From positions 95,657-159,656 of the forward strand of contig DEMS01000003.1 of assembly GCA_002359315.1 (NCBI GenBank): a stretch of DNA of 64,000 nt, written 5' to 3'. Of this stretch, positions 9,989 through 18,700 are shown piece by piece. A model generated the notes under the pieces. It was not told where the DNA came from, did no database searches, and was given only the letters and a program-made list of their open reading frames with translations. Numbering within the stretch: the first letter of the stretch is position 1; every line of letters begins with the position of its first letter. Origin of the DNA: Bacteroidetes bacterium UBA2664 (GTDB taxonomy: Bacteria > Bacteroidota > Rhodothermia > Balneolales > Balneolaceae). A program made the translations under genes and the position numbers.

Positions 9989-11092
9989 TTAAATCCGGTT
10001 TTTTTCAATTTCATCAAAAACTATTGACCAGGAAGCTGCAATCAACTCTCGATCATCTACCGTTTTAACGATCGGTTCCTGCCATTTATTCAATAAAACA
10101 AAAGTTAAGTTTTCACCGGTTCGTTTTTTATCGGCATTCATGTTTTCCATTAAATCATCTAAAGATAAGGCTTCTTTAGGTACTCTGTATTTATAAAGCC
10201 TTCGAAATGGTTCCAGGGGATCTGTTTTTAATGTTCCCCCTGTCGCAATTGATAAATTTTCGGCAGCTAACATTCCTAAAAAAACAGCTTCGCCATGACT
10301 AATTTGTTGAAAGTCAGCAGCTTTTTCTAATGCATGGGCAAATGTGTGCCCAAAATTTAAGAATGCCCTTATCCCTGATTCCAATTCGTCTTCTCCAACT
10401 ATTTCCGCTTTTACCTTCACACATTTATCAATAAGTGAGATTAACTTGTCGGAATCCTGAATTGACGGTTTGCCATTCAGAAAGATATTTGAATACTTAA
10501 AAATTTGTTCATTGTGAATCGCACCATATTTTAAAATTTCACTTAATCCATTCACCCATTCATTATCAGGCAGGGTATTTAGAAAGTGTATATCTGAGAT
10601 CACTGCTGAAGGTTGATAAAACGAGCCGATCAAATTTTTGCCTGTTGCATGATTCACTCCTGTTTTGCCGCCAATAGCACTATCCACCATCGCCAAGAGG
10701 GTCGTAGGCACATGAATGAGCGGTATACCCCGAAGCGCTGTTGCCGCAACAAAACCTCCGAGATCTCCGGTTACCCCTCCGCCAAAAACAATCATCGGGA
10801 TATTTCTGCGAATTCCATTGGCAAGCAGAAAATCTAATGTATCGGAGTAACACGAGATCGACTTACTGGCCTCCCCTTCGGGGATGATAAACTGCTGCCA
10901 ATTGGATGTGATACCACGTATAGATTGATGAATATAATCCTGATGATATTTAGCCACATTTTCATCCACGAGTAAAAAAAGCTGATCCGTAGCATGATCG
11001 CGCAAAGCATCCTGTAATTCTTTCTCGAGGATATTTTTTCCGGTTCGAATGTGATATTGATTTCCGGTTGTTTTTACAGAAGTACTAATCAT
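9989..11092 (-). CDS. aroB: 3-dehydroquinate synthase
   Basis: This 367-residue enzyme converts DAHP to 3-dehydroquinate, the second step of the shikimate pathway, using NAD and a divalent metal. The NAD-binding GGGVTGDLGGF block lies near residues 104-114, the PTTLLAMVDSAIGGKTGVN block near 129-147, and the metal-ligand segments GLSEILKYG and LNFGHTFAHALE further on. Length is normal. The start overlaps the 3' end of aroK by 8 bases, so the two shikimate genes are translationally coupled. Confidence 0.97.
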   Translation of the reverse strand: MISTSVKTTGNQYHIRTGKNILEKELQDALRDHATDQLFLLVDENVAKYHQDYIHQSIRGITSNWQQFIIPEGEASKSISCYSDTLDFLLANGIRRNIPMIVFGGGVTGDLGGFVAATALRGIPLIHVPTTLLAMVDSAIGGKTGVNHATGKNLIGSFYQPSAVISDIHFLNTLPDNEWVNGLSEILKYGAIHNEQIFKYSNIFLNGKPSIQDSDKLISLIDKCVKVKAEIVGEDELESGIRAFLNFGHTFAHALEKAADFQQISHGEAVFLGMLAAENLSIATGGTLKTDPLEPFRRLYKYRVPKEALSLDDLMENMNADKKRTGENLTFVLLNKWQEPIVKTVDDRELIAASWSIVFDEIEKNRI

Positions 11093-11621
11093 CGTTTTTA
11101 ATAAGTTCTTGGATAATTAAGTCAGTTGTAATTTCATAACTTTTAGCAGTGCCAGATATAATAATATTTGATTGATGATAAAATGGCTTTCTCTCATTCA
11201 GTAGTTTGTCAATCTTCATTTTTAAATCCTGCGAATCGAGTCCATTAATCATCGGTCTGCGCCGGCTTTTTTTTAATCGGGATATTAAGATCTCAATCGG
11301 TGTATCTATAAATATAAGAATACCACTATTCTTTATAAGATCAACGAGTTCTTGATTTTGTAGCGATCCGCCGCCGAGTGCCAGTACGCCTTTTGGATGC
11401 TTTAAATAACGGGCCAATGTATTTCTTTCGATCTCTCTAAAACCGGCCTCTCCAATTTCTTCAAAAATCTGGGGGATCTTTTTTCCGGTATCGGATTCAA
11501 TTATTGTGTCCAAGTCAGTAAAAGGGAGATTTAATTTTCTGGCAAGGTGCTTTCCAATAACAGATTTACCTGTTCCCATCATCCCACATAAGAATATGGC
11601 TGGTTTGCTATGTTGATTCAT
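11085..11621 (-). CDS. aroK: Shikimate kinase
   Basis: This 178-residue P-loop kinase phosphorylates shikimate at the 3-hydroxyl. The Walker A motif GMMGTGKS is at about residues 13-20, the shikimate-binding DLDTIIE block near 36-42, GLREIE-like GFREIE near 60-65 and GGGS near 83-86. Its start codon overlaps the rqcH stop by one base (TAATG), and its 3' end overlaps aroB. It is therefore in the middle of a tightly coupled rqcH-aroK-aroB run. Length and motifs fit the monofunctional AroK/AroL family. Confidence 0.96.
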   Translation of the reverse strand: MNQHSKPAIFLCGMMGTGKSVIGKHLARKLNLPFTDLDTIIESDTGKKIPQIFEEIGEAGFREIERNTLARYLKHPKGVLALGGGSLQNQELVDLIKNSGILIFIDTPIEILISRLKKSRRRPMINGLDSQDLKMKIDKLLNERKPFYHQSNIIISGTAKSYEITTDLIIQELIKNDD

Positions 11622-13210
11622 TATTTTGTCAAATTTAAAGGATGAACCATTTCTACTTGTTCTCTTTCAACTCTCACACTTCCCGGGGGTGATCCTTTTG
11701 GTTTAGAAATATATTTTCTTTTAGTGATAATGACAGGTGCCAAATCTGAGCCTCTTGCTTTAGAGTGATAAGCTGCTACAGATGCTGCTTTTAACAAAAT
11801 ATTTTTCGGAGGCATTTCCTTGTTATTATTCATCCGAATGACAAGGTGTGAACCGCTCACCCCACGTGCGTGCATCCAAACATCTTCTTTATGTGCATCA
11901 GAGGTCAGGCGATCATTGCTTTTGGCATTTTTTCCAACCCAAACTTCATAATTATCAATTCTTAATTTACGATAAGGAGAAGAGTACTCTTTACTGCTTT
12001 TATTAATCACTCCCAGATCATGAAGTTCACTTATATGATCCTTATGCCAATCACTGAACTCATAAATTTTCTCAATTTTACTGAATGACTCCTGTAATGT
12101 GTAAAGTTTGCTTAAATCTGATTTGGAATCTTTTAAACGGCGCTTTGACTCCTCAACACTTCGAATCGCTTTAGCGGATTTTTCGTAATAGTTTTGGGCA
12201 TTCTCCGCGATATTCAACTTTGGTTTGATCGGGATATGAACCGGCTTATTGTCGTCATAGTAATTTGGCAGTGTAATTGATTCTGAATCAGGTTCAGTAC
12301 TTTCATGGGCATTTGCCATCAAAATATGTCCATATTGTTCATATTTTTCAGCTCTTTCCAACCCTTTATCAGCCTCCTTTAGCTGATCAATTAAAGACTC
12401 GAGTGCTTGAATTCGTTTCTCCAGTGAAGGTTTAATTTGCTGGATTTTAGAAGTCAATCTTCGCTCATGCGAAGTGTTGAAATATAGATGCCTGACTGCA
12501 CTGTTAACATCTTCAAAATTCATTTTACTTCTGACAGGCAAAAGGGATTCCGGTATCAGACAGAGATTCCCATCCTCTAAAATTCTAAACTCAGGATTTT
12601 TAATCATGGCCTCAGAAAGTTCCCCGACAATGGCGCTAATTTCAGTGCTATTTTTTTCTTCTAACGTGAAATGTTCGATTACAGATGGAATTAGATGTCT
12701 TGGAAATTTTGGTTCAAATTTTAGGATTGTTTTTTTGGCTGATAGACCTTCTTTCATTATTTTATTAACAGTTGTTGGTTGTCGCGGAATGGGAGGATTT
12801 TTCCCTCTGTTTTGATCAGGATTTTTAAAGGATTCAATAATTTTATTCTTTTGAATCAGGTAGATATTTGGTTTATTTCCAAAGAGTTGGAGTAGCAGTT
12901 TGAAGTCATCCTCCAAATAAATGTGAATGAATCGATCATGATCAGATATATTCATATCCAGAATTGTTTTACCGGATATCTGATCAAAAAATGAAGTTAC
13001 ATTACTTTTTTTAGCAGGCTTGTGACCTTCTAAAAAGAGTGCAGTTTCAGAAGGGTGTGTAGAGAGTAAGAGTTTGAATTTTTGATCATCGGACCCTACG
13101 TATGCAGTCCAGACATCTTTAAATGGAGAGATGCTGAATTGATATGTTGAATCTAGACAATATTTCTTCAAAAAGATCGTCAGATGATATAAGACAAAAT
13201 AGTTATTCAT
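11621..13210 (-). CDS. rqcH: RqcH / NFACT-family ribosome quality control protein
   Basis: This 529-residue protein has the NFACT architecture: an N-terminal NFACT-N domain (about 1-200), helix-hairpin-helix and coiled-coil regions in the middle (about 250-400), and a C-terminal NFACT-R/DUF814 domain with the DVWMHARGVSGSHLVIR block near 440-460. Known relatives (bacterial RqcH, eukaryotic NEMF/Rqc2, FbpA) bind stalled 50S subunits with peptidyl-tRNA and add C-terminal alanine tails. Older annotations call the family fibronectin-binding protein, but there is no export signal here. It is the first gene of the leftward run. The upstream gap to the divergent gene is only 38 bases. Confidence 0.85.
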   Translation of the reverse strand: MNNYFVLYHLTIFLKKYCLDSTYQFSISPFKDVWTAYVGSDDQKFKLLLSTHPSETALFLEGHKPAKKSNVTSFFDQISGKTILDMNISDHDRFIHIYLEDDFKLLLQLFGNKPNIYLIQKNKIIESFKNPDQNRGKNPPIPRQPTTVNKIMKEGLSAKKTILKFEPKFPRHLIPSVIEHFTLEEKNSTEISAIVGELSEAMIKNPEFRILEDGNLCLIPESLLPVRSKMNFEDVNSAVRHLYFNTSHERRLTSKIQQIKPSLEKRIQALESLIDQLKEADKGLERAEKYEQYGHILMANAHESTEPDSESITLPNYYDDNKPVHIPIKPKLNIAENAQNYYEKSAKAIRSVEESKRRLKDSKSDLSKLYTLQESFSKIEKIYEFSDWHKDHISELHDLGVINKSSKEYSSPYRKLRIDNYEVWVGKNAKSNDRLTSDAHKEDVWMHARGVSGSHLVIRMNNNKEMPPKNILLKAASVAAYHSKARGSDLAPVIITKRKYISKPKGSPPGSVRVEREQVEMVHPLNLTK

Positions 13211-13248
13211 TCAATTGTGATTAACTTGAACCGTGAAAAAAATGTTCA

Positions 13249-13899
13249 ATGCAATATCCGATTTTTCAGTCTATAATAAATAAAATTAACAGTTCCCTGA
13301 ATGAGAGAAATATAAACGTTGTAAAGTTTAAAACGTGGGAAGAAGCCAGGATAAATGCAGCCGGATTAGAAATTGTCATCGATTTAAAAGATTCTACCCA
13401 TCATTTGACCCATTTGGCTATAAATTTTGATTGGGATAGTTTTCGTGAAGCCAATCTGGCGAACAGATTGAGCGGCACAGATGCCCATCCAATGTTAAAG
13501 GCAAAACATCTAACAGAAGTTTCAGTGTCACCATCCATAGATATAGAGATTGTTTGGCATTTTGATGTTGATCGATGTCAGCCACAGCCCGGTTTTGGGA
13601 AAGAAGATCATCGAATAGAAATGGCAAGTGAGTGGATGGATAGAGCCAGTAAAAAAGTTAATGAACTTCTGTTATCTGAAGATATCATTACACGCTGGCA
13701 TCTTGAAATTGATGGGGATCAGCACGGTAAATATCTGACAGCAATTAACCTGATCTCCTATTTTCAATTCTCAATCGGGGATTTGAATCATTTAAATGAG
13801 GTACACTCATATATAGCCAGAAAGTTAACTCATCTGCTGTATAAAGCGAATCGTATCATCAAAATTGCTGACGAAAGTGTGGTGGTGTCGGCTGCTTAA
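13249..13899 (+). CDS. Uncharacterised 216-residue protein
   Basis: I do not recognise this protein. It is 216 residues, soluble, with no signal peptide or membrane segment. Visible points are an N-terminal helical segment, a THHLTHLAINFDW stretch near 61-73, a HFDVDRCQPQPGFGKEDHR segment near 104-122 containing a lone cysteine, and a histidine-containing C-terminal helix. It is divergent from rqcH with a 38-base spacer, so the two probably share a promoter region. A hairpin belonging to the opposite-strand ribosomal protein gene lies 8 bases after its stop. Coding is credible from length and flanking spacing; the function is unknown. Confidence 0.75.
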   Translation: MQYPIFQSIINKINSSLNERNINVVKFKTWEEARINAAGLEIVIDLKDSTHHLTHLAINFDWDSFREANLANRLSGTDAHPMLKAKHLTEVSVSPSIDIEIVWHFDVDRCQPQPGFGKEDHRIEMASEWMDRASKKVNELLLSEDIITRWHLEIDGDQHGKYLTAINLISYFQFSIGDLNHLNEVHSYIARKLTHLLYKANRIIKIADESVVVSAA

Positions 13900-13906
13900 A
13901 ACAAAA

Positions 13907-13929
13907 AAGGGCACAAACAATGTGCCCTT
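13907..13929 (-). terminator. Rho-independent terminator of the small basic ribosomal protein gene
   Basis: A perfect 9-bp stem (AAGGGCACA / TGTGCCCTT) with a 5-base loop is followed on the minus strand by a run of six T. It lies 20 bases beyond the stop of the 30-residue gene at 13950-14042. On the plus strand the hairpin is followed by A residues rather than T, so it mainly serves the minus strand, although the stem also sits at the end of the unknown plus-strand gene. Confidence 0.85.
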
Positions 13930-13949
13930 AAAAAGATTAGCCAGAGAAA

Positions 13950-14042
13950 TTATTTCTTCTTCTTATGTCTATTTTTACGCAGACGCTTCTTTCTTTTGTG
14001 CTTAGCAATTTTAGATCTTTTTCTTTTCTTTCCGCTTGGCAT
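13950..14042 (-). CDS. AURKAIP1/COX24-domain small basic ribosomal protein (bS22-type)
   Basis: This 30-residue protein begins MPSGKKRKRSK and ends in a lysine/histidine tail; more than half of its residues are Lys, Arg or His. It matches the very short AURKAIP1/COX24-domain proteins found across Bacteroidota, which are related to mitochondrial mS38 and mycobacterial bS22 of the small subunit. The reading frame runs from ATG at 14042 to TAA at 13950, with a strong terminator directly downstream and a long leader upstream, so it looks like a single-gene transcription unit. Such genes are often missed because of their size. The family call comes from recalled sequence similarity; its position on the ribosome here is inferred. 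Confidence 0.85.
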   Translation of the reverse strand: MPSGKKRKRSKIAKHKRKKRLRKNRHKKKK

Positions 14043-14407
14043 GAAGAATCACCCGGGTTTCTTAAAAATTGAACTTACAGTTTATGTAGTGTAATTAACA
14101 CATGTTTTCAGTCGGGTAAAATACAAAATGTTTCAAACAAATCTATAAAAGTTTATTTCAATTGGGTGATTTGGTAAAAGTTGTGTCCCGCCTAAACCCA
14201 TACCAGGAGTTCTGTGCCCATGATGAGGCAGGTTCTTTATGGAGTTACGGGTTACAGTCATAATAAATATTACGGGAACAAAAGTGTCAAATTAAAGAAT
14301 GAGTATTGAAGTGGAACCATATTTTAATTCCAATTCTTCAATTAAACATATAAAGAGGTAAGATTTTCCTTATTTTTATAGCGACATGAATTCAAATTAA
14401 TTAACAT
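14043..14407. other. Intergenic region between the small ribosomal gene and lysC
   Basis: These 365 bases separate two divergent genes and must hold both promoters. I see no coding frame. The segment of about 14175-14280 is visibly richer in G and C than its surroundings, with short complementary pieces (TGGGT/ACCCA, TGCC/GGCA) and two TTACGGG copies. It could be a structured leader of lysC, but it does not match the conserved core of the lysine riboswitch as I know it. Confidence 0.4.
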
Positions 14408-15760
14408 ATGCCTGATTTATTTAAGGTTGCCAAATTTGGTGGTACAAGCATGGCTGATGCCACAGCTATGAGAAGGTGTGCTTCGATTGTGAAGGGAGAT
14501 CCTGATAAAAAAATTATCGTTGTAAGTGCAACATCCGGCACAACAAATTTACTGACAGAATTTATAGTCAGTAACGGAAAAGAGCAGAAAGTTGAGATAG
14601 CTCAGCAGATCCGTACAAAACATCTTCAAATTTGTGAGGAGATTAAAAATCAGGCAGAGGTTGTTCAAAAAATCACACCTATACTGGATGAGTTGAAGGA
14701 GATCGCCTCAACCAATCGGATAATGACTCCCATGCTTCGTGATGAGGTGTTATCATTCGGTGAACGTCTTTCGTCTGAAATTTTTACTGCTATTCTAATC
14801 GAAGAGACCGGTGAGGATGTCATCTGTTTTGACGTTAGAAAAGTGATTAAAACAGATCAAAATTACGGGAGTGCAGAACCGAATGTTGATCAAATTGCCA
14901 AAGAGTATGAGGCTCATTTATTGGCAGTAACTGAAAATTCCCGAGTCGTTACACAGGGCTTTATTGGTTCCGATGACAATGGAAATACGACAACTCTCGG
15001 CCGGGGTGGAAGTGATTATTCAGCTGCCCTTCTTGCGGAGGCGGCCGATGCAGATGTACTTGAAATATGGACAGACGTAACAGCGATCTACACAACCGAT
15101 CCGAGAATTGTAAAAACAGCAAAACCGATTACTGAAATTAGTTTTGATGAGGCAGCTGAGCTGTCTGTTTTTGGAGCAAAGGTGCTTCATCCGGCAACGA
15201 TGGTACCTGCAATTCGGAAGAACATTCGAGTCTATGTAGGGTCAAGCATCTATCCTGAAAAACCGGGAACCTGGATTGTTAAAGAGACTAAATCGAAACC
15301 GGCAATCAGTGCAATTAGCTTGCGAAGAAACCAGACACTACTGACGGTTCACAGTCTGGACATGCTTCATCGATATGGATTTCTTTCAAAATTATTTCAG
15401 GTTTTATCAGATCATAAAATAAGTGTAGATTTGGTTACCACCAGTGAGGTGAGTGTTGCACTGACTCTCGATTCGGACATTCATACTCCGGGTAAACAAA
15501 AGCTTACAGATGAAGTAATGAATGATTTAAGATCTTTTTGTGAGGTAAATATTGAAAGAAACCTCGCATTGATTGCTGTTGTGGGAAATAATCTGGAAGC
15601 GACTGCAGGTTTAAGCGGCCCTGTTTTTGGATCACTGATTGATGTGAATATAAGACTTATTTGCCACGGTGCGAGTTCACACAATCTCTGTTTTTTAGTT
15701 TCAGAGAGTGAGGCAGAGGGAGTTGTAAATATATTACATAACAAATTTATAGACGGATGA
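14408..15760 (+). CDS. lysC: Aspartate kinase (monofunctional)
   Basis: This 450-residue enzyme phosphorylates aspartate, the committed step to lysine, threonine, methionine and diaminopimelate. The N-terminal KFGGTSM signature is at residues 9-15, the catalytic amino-acid kinase domain runs to about 290, and two ACT regulatory domains occupy about 305-450. There is no C-terminal homoserine dehydrogenase. It heads the lysC-dapB-dapA-dapD operon and overlaps dapB by 4 bases, which suggests a dedicated diaminopimelate/lysine isozyme that is feedback-inhibited through the ACT domains (inferred). Confidence 0.95.
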   Translation: MPDLFKVAKFGGTSMADATAMRRCASIVKGDPDKKIIVVSATSGTTNLLTEFIVSNGKEQKVEIAQQIRTKHLQICEEIKNQAEVVQKITPILDELKEIASTNRIMTPMLRDEVLSFGERLSSEIFTAILIEETGEDVICFDVRKVIKTDQNYGSAEPNVDQIAKEYEAHLLAVTENSRVVTQGFIGSDDNGNTTTLGRGGSDYSAALLAEAADADVLEIWTDVTAIYTTDPRIVKTAKPITEISFDEAAELSVFGAKVLHPATMVPAIRKNIRVYVGSSIYPEKPGTWIVKETKSKPAISAISLRRNQTLLTVHSLDMLHRYGFLSKLFQVLSDHKISVDLVTTSEVSVALTLDSDIHTPGKQKLTDEVMNDLRSFCEVNIERNLALIAVVGNNLEATAGLSGPVFGSLIDVNIRLICHGASSHNLCFLVSESEAEGVVNILHNKFIDG

Positions 15761-16452
15761 GTGATAATAAAAAAGAGATTATTTATTCAGTTATAGGGAC
15801 CGGTAAAACGGGTGGCGCAGTATTAGATCAGTTGGGAGACAACACGATCGCCTTTGATGAAAATAACAGACCCACTGCTGATAAATTATCGGAAAGTGAC
15901 ATTGCCATTATTTTTGTACCGGGAAATGCAGCTTCACAAATCGTGGATATTGTATTAGAGGCCCGGATCCCGGCAATTTGGGGGACAACCGGCTACTCCT
16001 GGCCAGCAGATCTTCCGGATCGTGTGAAAGATCGGGGTGTAAGATGGGTGGTTGGAAGTAATTTCAGCATGGGTATGAATTTGGTGCGAAAAGCGATGCA
16101 AATCATTGGAAAAGGTTCAGAGATGCTAAAAGATCCTTCTTTTCATATTCATGAAGTCCATCATATAAATAAACTGGATGAGCCAAGCGGAACGGCTTTA
16201 TCCTGGCAGGAGTGGCTTGGGAAAGAGGCTACCATCTCTTCGGATCGTCAGGGGGATGTAAAAGGAATTCATAATCTCCATCTCAAGACCGCCGGAGAAT
16301 CTATTTACCTGAAACACGAAGCTCATACCAGGGATATTTTTGCTGAAGGAGCGATTTGGACTGCAAACTATATTTTAACGCATCCATTTATTGAACCGGG
16401 ATTTTATCCATTTTCAGATATTTTCGATAAGGCTTTTGGTGAGTTATTATGA
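15757..16452 (+). CDS. dapB: 4-hydroxy-tetrahydrodipicolinate reductase
   Basis: This 231-residue NAD(P)H enzyme reduces the DapA product to tetrahydrodipicolinate. The N-terminal dinucleotide-binding site is compact (VIGTGKTGG at 12-20). The catalytic block HEVHHINKLDEPSGTA lies at 132-147, with His135/136, Lys139 and the PSGTA substrate loop. It is shorter than the E. coli enzyme (273 residues), as is usual in Bacteroidota, because the region after the nucleotide fold is reduced. It overlaps both lysC and dapA by 4 bases (ATGA junctions), so translation is coupled. Confidence 0.94.
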   Translation: MSDNKKEIIYSVIGTGKTGGAVLDQLGDNTIAFDENNRPTADKLSESDIAIIFVPGNAASQIVDIVLEARIPAIWGTTGYSWPADLPDRVKDRGVRWVVGSNFSMGMNLVRKAMQIIGKGSEMLKDPSFHIHEVHHINKLDEPSGTALSWQEWLGKEATISSDRQGDVKGIHNLHLKTAGESIYLKHEAHTRDIFAEGAIWTANYILTHPFIEPGFYPFSDIFDKAFGELL

Positions 16453-17327
16453 ATGAAATACGATTGTGGACAGCTTTAATTACTCCAATGAATCCGGATG
16501 GTTCGGTTCATTATGAGGATTTAAAAAGATTGTTAAAACGACAAGAAGATGCAGGAAATGGGGTTCTTGTTCTTGGAAGTACAGGTGAGGGGATCACATT
16601 CTCTGAAGAAGAGAAAAGAGAAATAATTAAGTTTACCGCTTCACAAAATCTTAAAATACCGATTATGGCAGGGGTAGGGGGTATTCGGTTAGAAACTCAG
16701 CTTGAATGGATTGATTATTGCAATGAATTAGATATTGATTCTTACTTACTTGTTACGCCACTATACTCCAAACCCGGGCGATATGGTCAGACCGAATGGT
16801 TTTCGGCACTTTTGGACCGTTCTGACAAACGATGCATGATCTATAATATACCATCCAGAACAGGAGTAAAATTAGTTCCTGAAGTACTGCTTGATTTAAA
16901 ATGTCATGCAAATTTATGGGCTGTTAAAGAGGCCAGCGGATCGATAAATGACTTTAAGAACTTCAGAAATACGGTGCCTGAATTGCCCCTTTTTAGCGGA
17001 GATGATGCGCTATTGCCGGAATTTACTGAATTTGGATGTGTGGGTTTAGTATCTGTAGCTGCTAATGTGTGGCCGATTGAGACTAAGTTATATGTTGAAA
17101 AATGTTTAACAGGAGATGTAGATAATTTGAAACCAACATGGAGTGAAGCGGTAAAGGCACTTTTTTCGGCGCCAAACCCGATCCCTTCAAAAATACTTTT
17201 ACACTCTAAAAAAGAAATTACAAATGGGACATTACGAACTCCTTTATCAGAGAAGGATCTCTCTGATTCATCGCATCTACTGGATGTAGACCGAGCCGTT
17301 CAGGAGTGGTATTTAAAAAATAAGTAG
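16449..17327 (+). CDS. dapA: 4-hydroxy-tetrahydrodipicolinate synthase
   Basis: This 292-residue TIM-barrel aldolase condenses pyruvate with aspartate semialdehyde. GSTGE is at 43-47, the catalytic tyrosine in YNIPSRTG at about 132, and the Schiff-base lysine in VKEASG at about 160. Length is normal for the DapA/NAL family. The order dapB-dapA-dapD and tight spacing favour DapA over N-acetylneuraminate lyase, and the arginine of SRTGV agrees with DapA. Confidence 0.95.
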   Translation: MNEIRLWTALITPMNPDGSVHYEDLKRLLKRQEDAGNGVLVLGSTGEGITFSEEEKREIIKFTASQNLKIPIMAGVGGIRLETQLEWIDYCNELDIDSYLLVTPLYSKPGRYGQTEWFSALLDRSDKRCMIYNIPSRTGVKLVPEVLLDLKCHANLWAVKEASGSINDFKNFRNTVPELPLFSGDDALLPEFTEFGCVGLVSVAANVWPIETKLYVEKCLTGDVDNLKPTWSEAVKALFSAPNPIPSKILLHSKKEITNGTLRTPLSEKDLSDSSHLLDVDRAVQEWYLKNK

Positions 17328-17331
17328 GATT

Positions 17332-18087
17332 ATGACGAATATAGATTGGGAAAAGATATTAGATCAGCTTGAACAGGGTGAAGTAAGAGCAGCAGTGCCG
17401 GATGGTGACCATTGGAAAGCAAATATTGAAGTGAAGCAGGCAATATTGGCTGCATTTAAAGCCGGTAAGAATACGTTATATGCCGGAATTTATGATGGTT
17501 TTGTTGATAAGGAAAATATTCCACCCAGATATTTCACCGTAGAGGACGGGGTAAGAATGGTGCCTGGGGGATCATCCGTTCGTCGAGGTGCTTATGTTGC
17601 AAAAAGTGTGATTATCATGCCACCGGCTTATATTAATATCGGAGCTTATGTAGATGAAGGGACAATGGTTGACAGTCATGCACTTGTAGGGTCGTGTGCT
17701 CAAATCGGCAAAAATGTACATTTGTCAGCCGGTGTTCAGATTGGCGGAGTATTGGAGCCTGTTGGCTTATCTCCGGTGGTCATTGAGGATGATTGTTTCA
17801 TCGGGGCTGGATCTGTAATTGTAGAAGGAATTTTGGTGAAAAGAAGGGCTGTGATTGCACCGGGTGTAACACTGTCAAAATCAGTGCCTATTTACGATTG
17901 TGTAAATGAAAAGGTGCTTGGGAAAGGGGCAGCGATTCCTGAAAATGCAGTAGTGATTCCCGGTACAAGGCCTGTCGGGAATTCATGGGCTCAGCAGCAG
18001 GGATTATCAGCTGCCTGCCCAATCATCATTAAATACAGAGATGAAGGAAGTGATGCATCTCTGGAACTTGAAAATGCACTTAGATAA
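17332..18087 (+). CDS. dapD: Tetrahydrodipicolinate N-succinyltransferase
   Basis: This 251-residue acyltransferase transfers a succinyl group from succinyl-CoA to tetrahydrodipicolinate. The middle and C-terminal parts are a left-handed beta-helix with hexapeptide repeats (for example the INIGAYVDEGTMVDSHALVGSCAQIG run within 103-130 and later IGAGSVIVEGILV). The N-terminal helical domain is short, as in the shorter DapD forms. The start lies 4 bases after dapA. Its presence indicates that the organism uses the succinylase branch of the diaminopimelate pathway. Confidence 0.93.
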   Translation: MTNIDWEKILDQLEQGEVRAAVPDGDHWKANIEVKQAILAAFKAGKNTLYAGIYDGFVDKENIPPRYFTVEDGVRMVPGGSSVRRGAYVAKSVIIMPPAYINIGAYVDEGTMVDSHALVGSCAQIGKNVHLSAGVQIGGVLEPVGLSPVVIEDDCFIGAGSVIVEGILVKRRAVIAPGVTLSKSVPIYDCVNEKVLGKGAAIPENAVVIPGTRPVGNSWAQQQGLSAACPIIIKYRDEGSDASLELENALR

Positions 18088-18162
18088 AAAAATCTGTAAG
18101 GGAAGAGAAAATTTCAGTTCTTATATAGTAGCAAGACAACAACAAATAATGAGGAAAAAGTT

Positions 18163-18594
18163 ATGAGTTCATTAAATAAGGCGATGATCATTGGACGATT
18201 GGGACAAGATCCGGAAGTAAGATATACTCAATCCAACACGGCAGTTGCCACTTTAAATGTAGCCACTACGGAAAGATACAAAGACCGTAACGGTGAACAA
18301 CAGGAGAATACAGAATGGCATCGTGTGGTTGCTTGGGGAAGACTTGCTGAAATATGTCAGGAGTATTTAAAGAAAGGGTCTTTGGTTTATTTTGAGGGTC
18401 CTATTCAAACCAATGAATGGGAAGATAAAGAGGGTCAGAAGCGCTATACAACCGAGATAAAGGCACTTAACATGCAAATGCTTGATAGCCGTGGCGGTGG
18501 ATCGGACGCATCTTCGTCCAATAACAAACCGGCTGCCAGTGCTACTAAAATTGATGATTCATTTGATGAAATGGACGATGATTTACCATTTTAA
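18163..18594 (+). CDS. ssb: Single-stranded DNA-binding protein
   Basis: This 143-residue protein has an OB-fold (about 1-105, opening MSSLNKAMIIGRLGQDPE), a low-complexity Ser/Asn/Ala linker, and the acidic C-terminal tip DDDLPF that recruits replication and repair partners. A purine-rich GAGG at 18151-18154, 8 bases before the ATG, could be a Shine-Dalgarno-like site, which is rare in this window. A strong terminator follows the gene. Next comes a GldE-like protein, an order also seen in Flavobacteriia. Confidence 0.97.
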   Translation: MSSLNKAMIIGRLGQDPEVRYTQSNTAVATLNVATTERYKDRNGEQQENTEWHRVVAWGRLAEICQEYLKKGSLVYFEGPIQTNEWEDKEGQKRYTTEIKALNMQMLDSRGGGSDASSSNNKPAASATKIDDSFDEMDDDLPF

Positions 18595-18618
18595 TCAAGT
18601 ATAGATTTCTTACATTCT

Positions 18619-18656
18619 AAGGTATCGGTTCATATTTTGACCGATACCTTTTTTTT
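18619..18656 (+). terminator. Rho-independent terminator after ssb
   Basis: An 11-bp perfect stem (AAGGTATCGGT / ACCGATACCTT, 18619-18629 and 18640-18650) with a 10-base loop is followed by a run of T extending to 18656. It ends the ssb transcript 25 bases past the stop codon and separates ssb from the GldE-like gene. Confidence 0.93.
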
Positions 18657-18700
18657 GTACATATTTACATCGATCACTATTATTAATTAAAAGATCAAAC

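Noticed and set aside
14043..14407. Lysine riboswitch upstream of lysC
   Set aside because: The expected conserved core elements were not found; only weak complementary segments are present.
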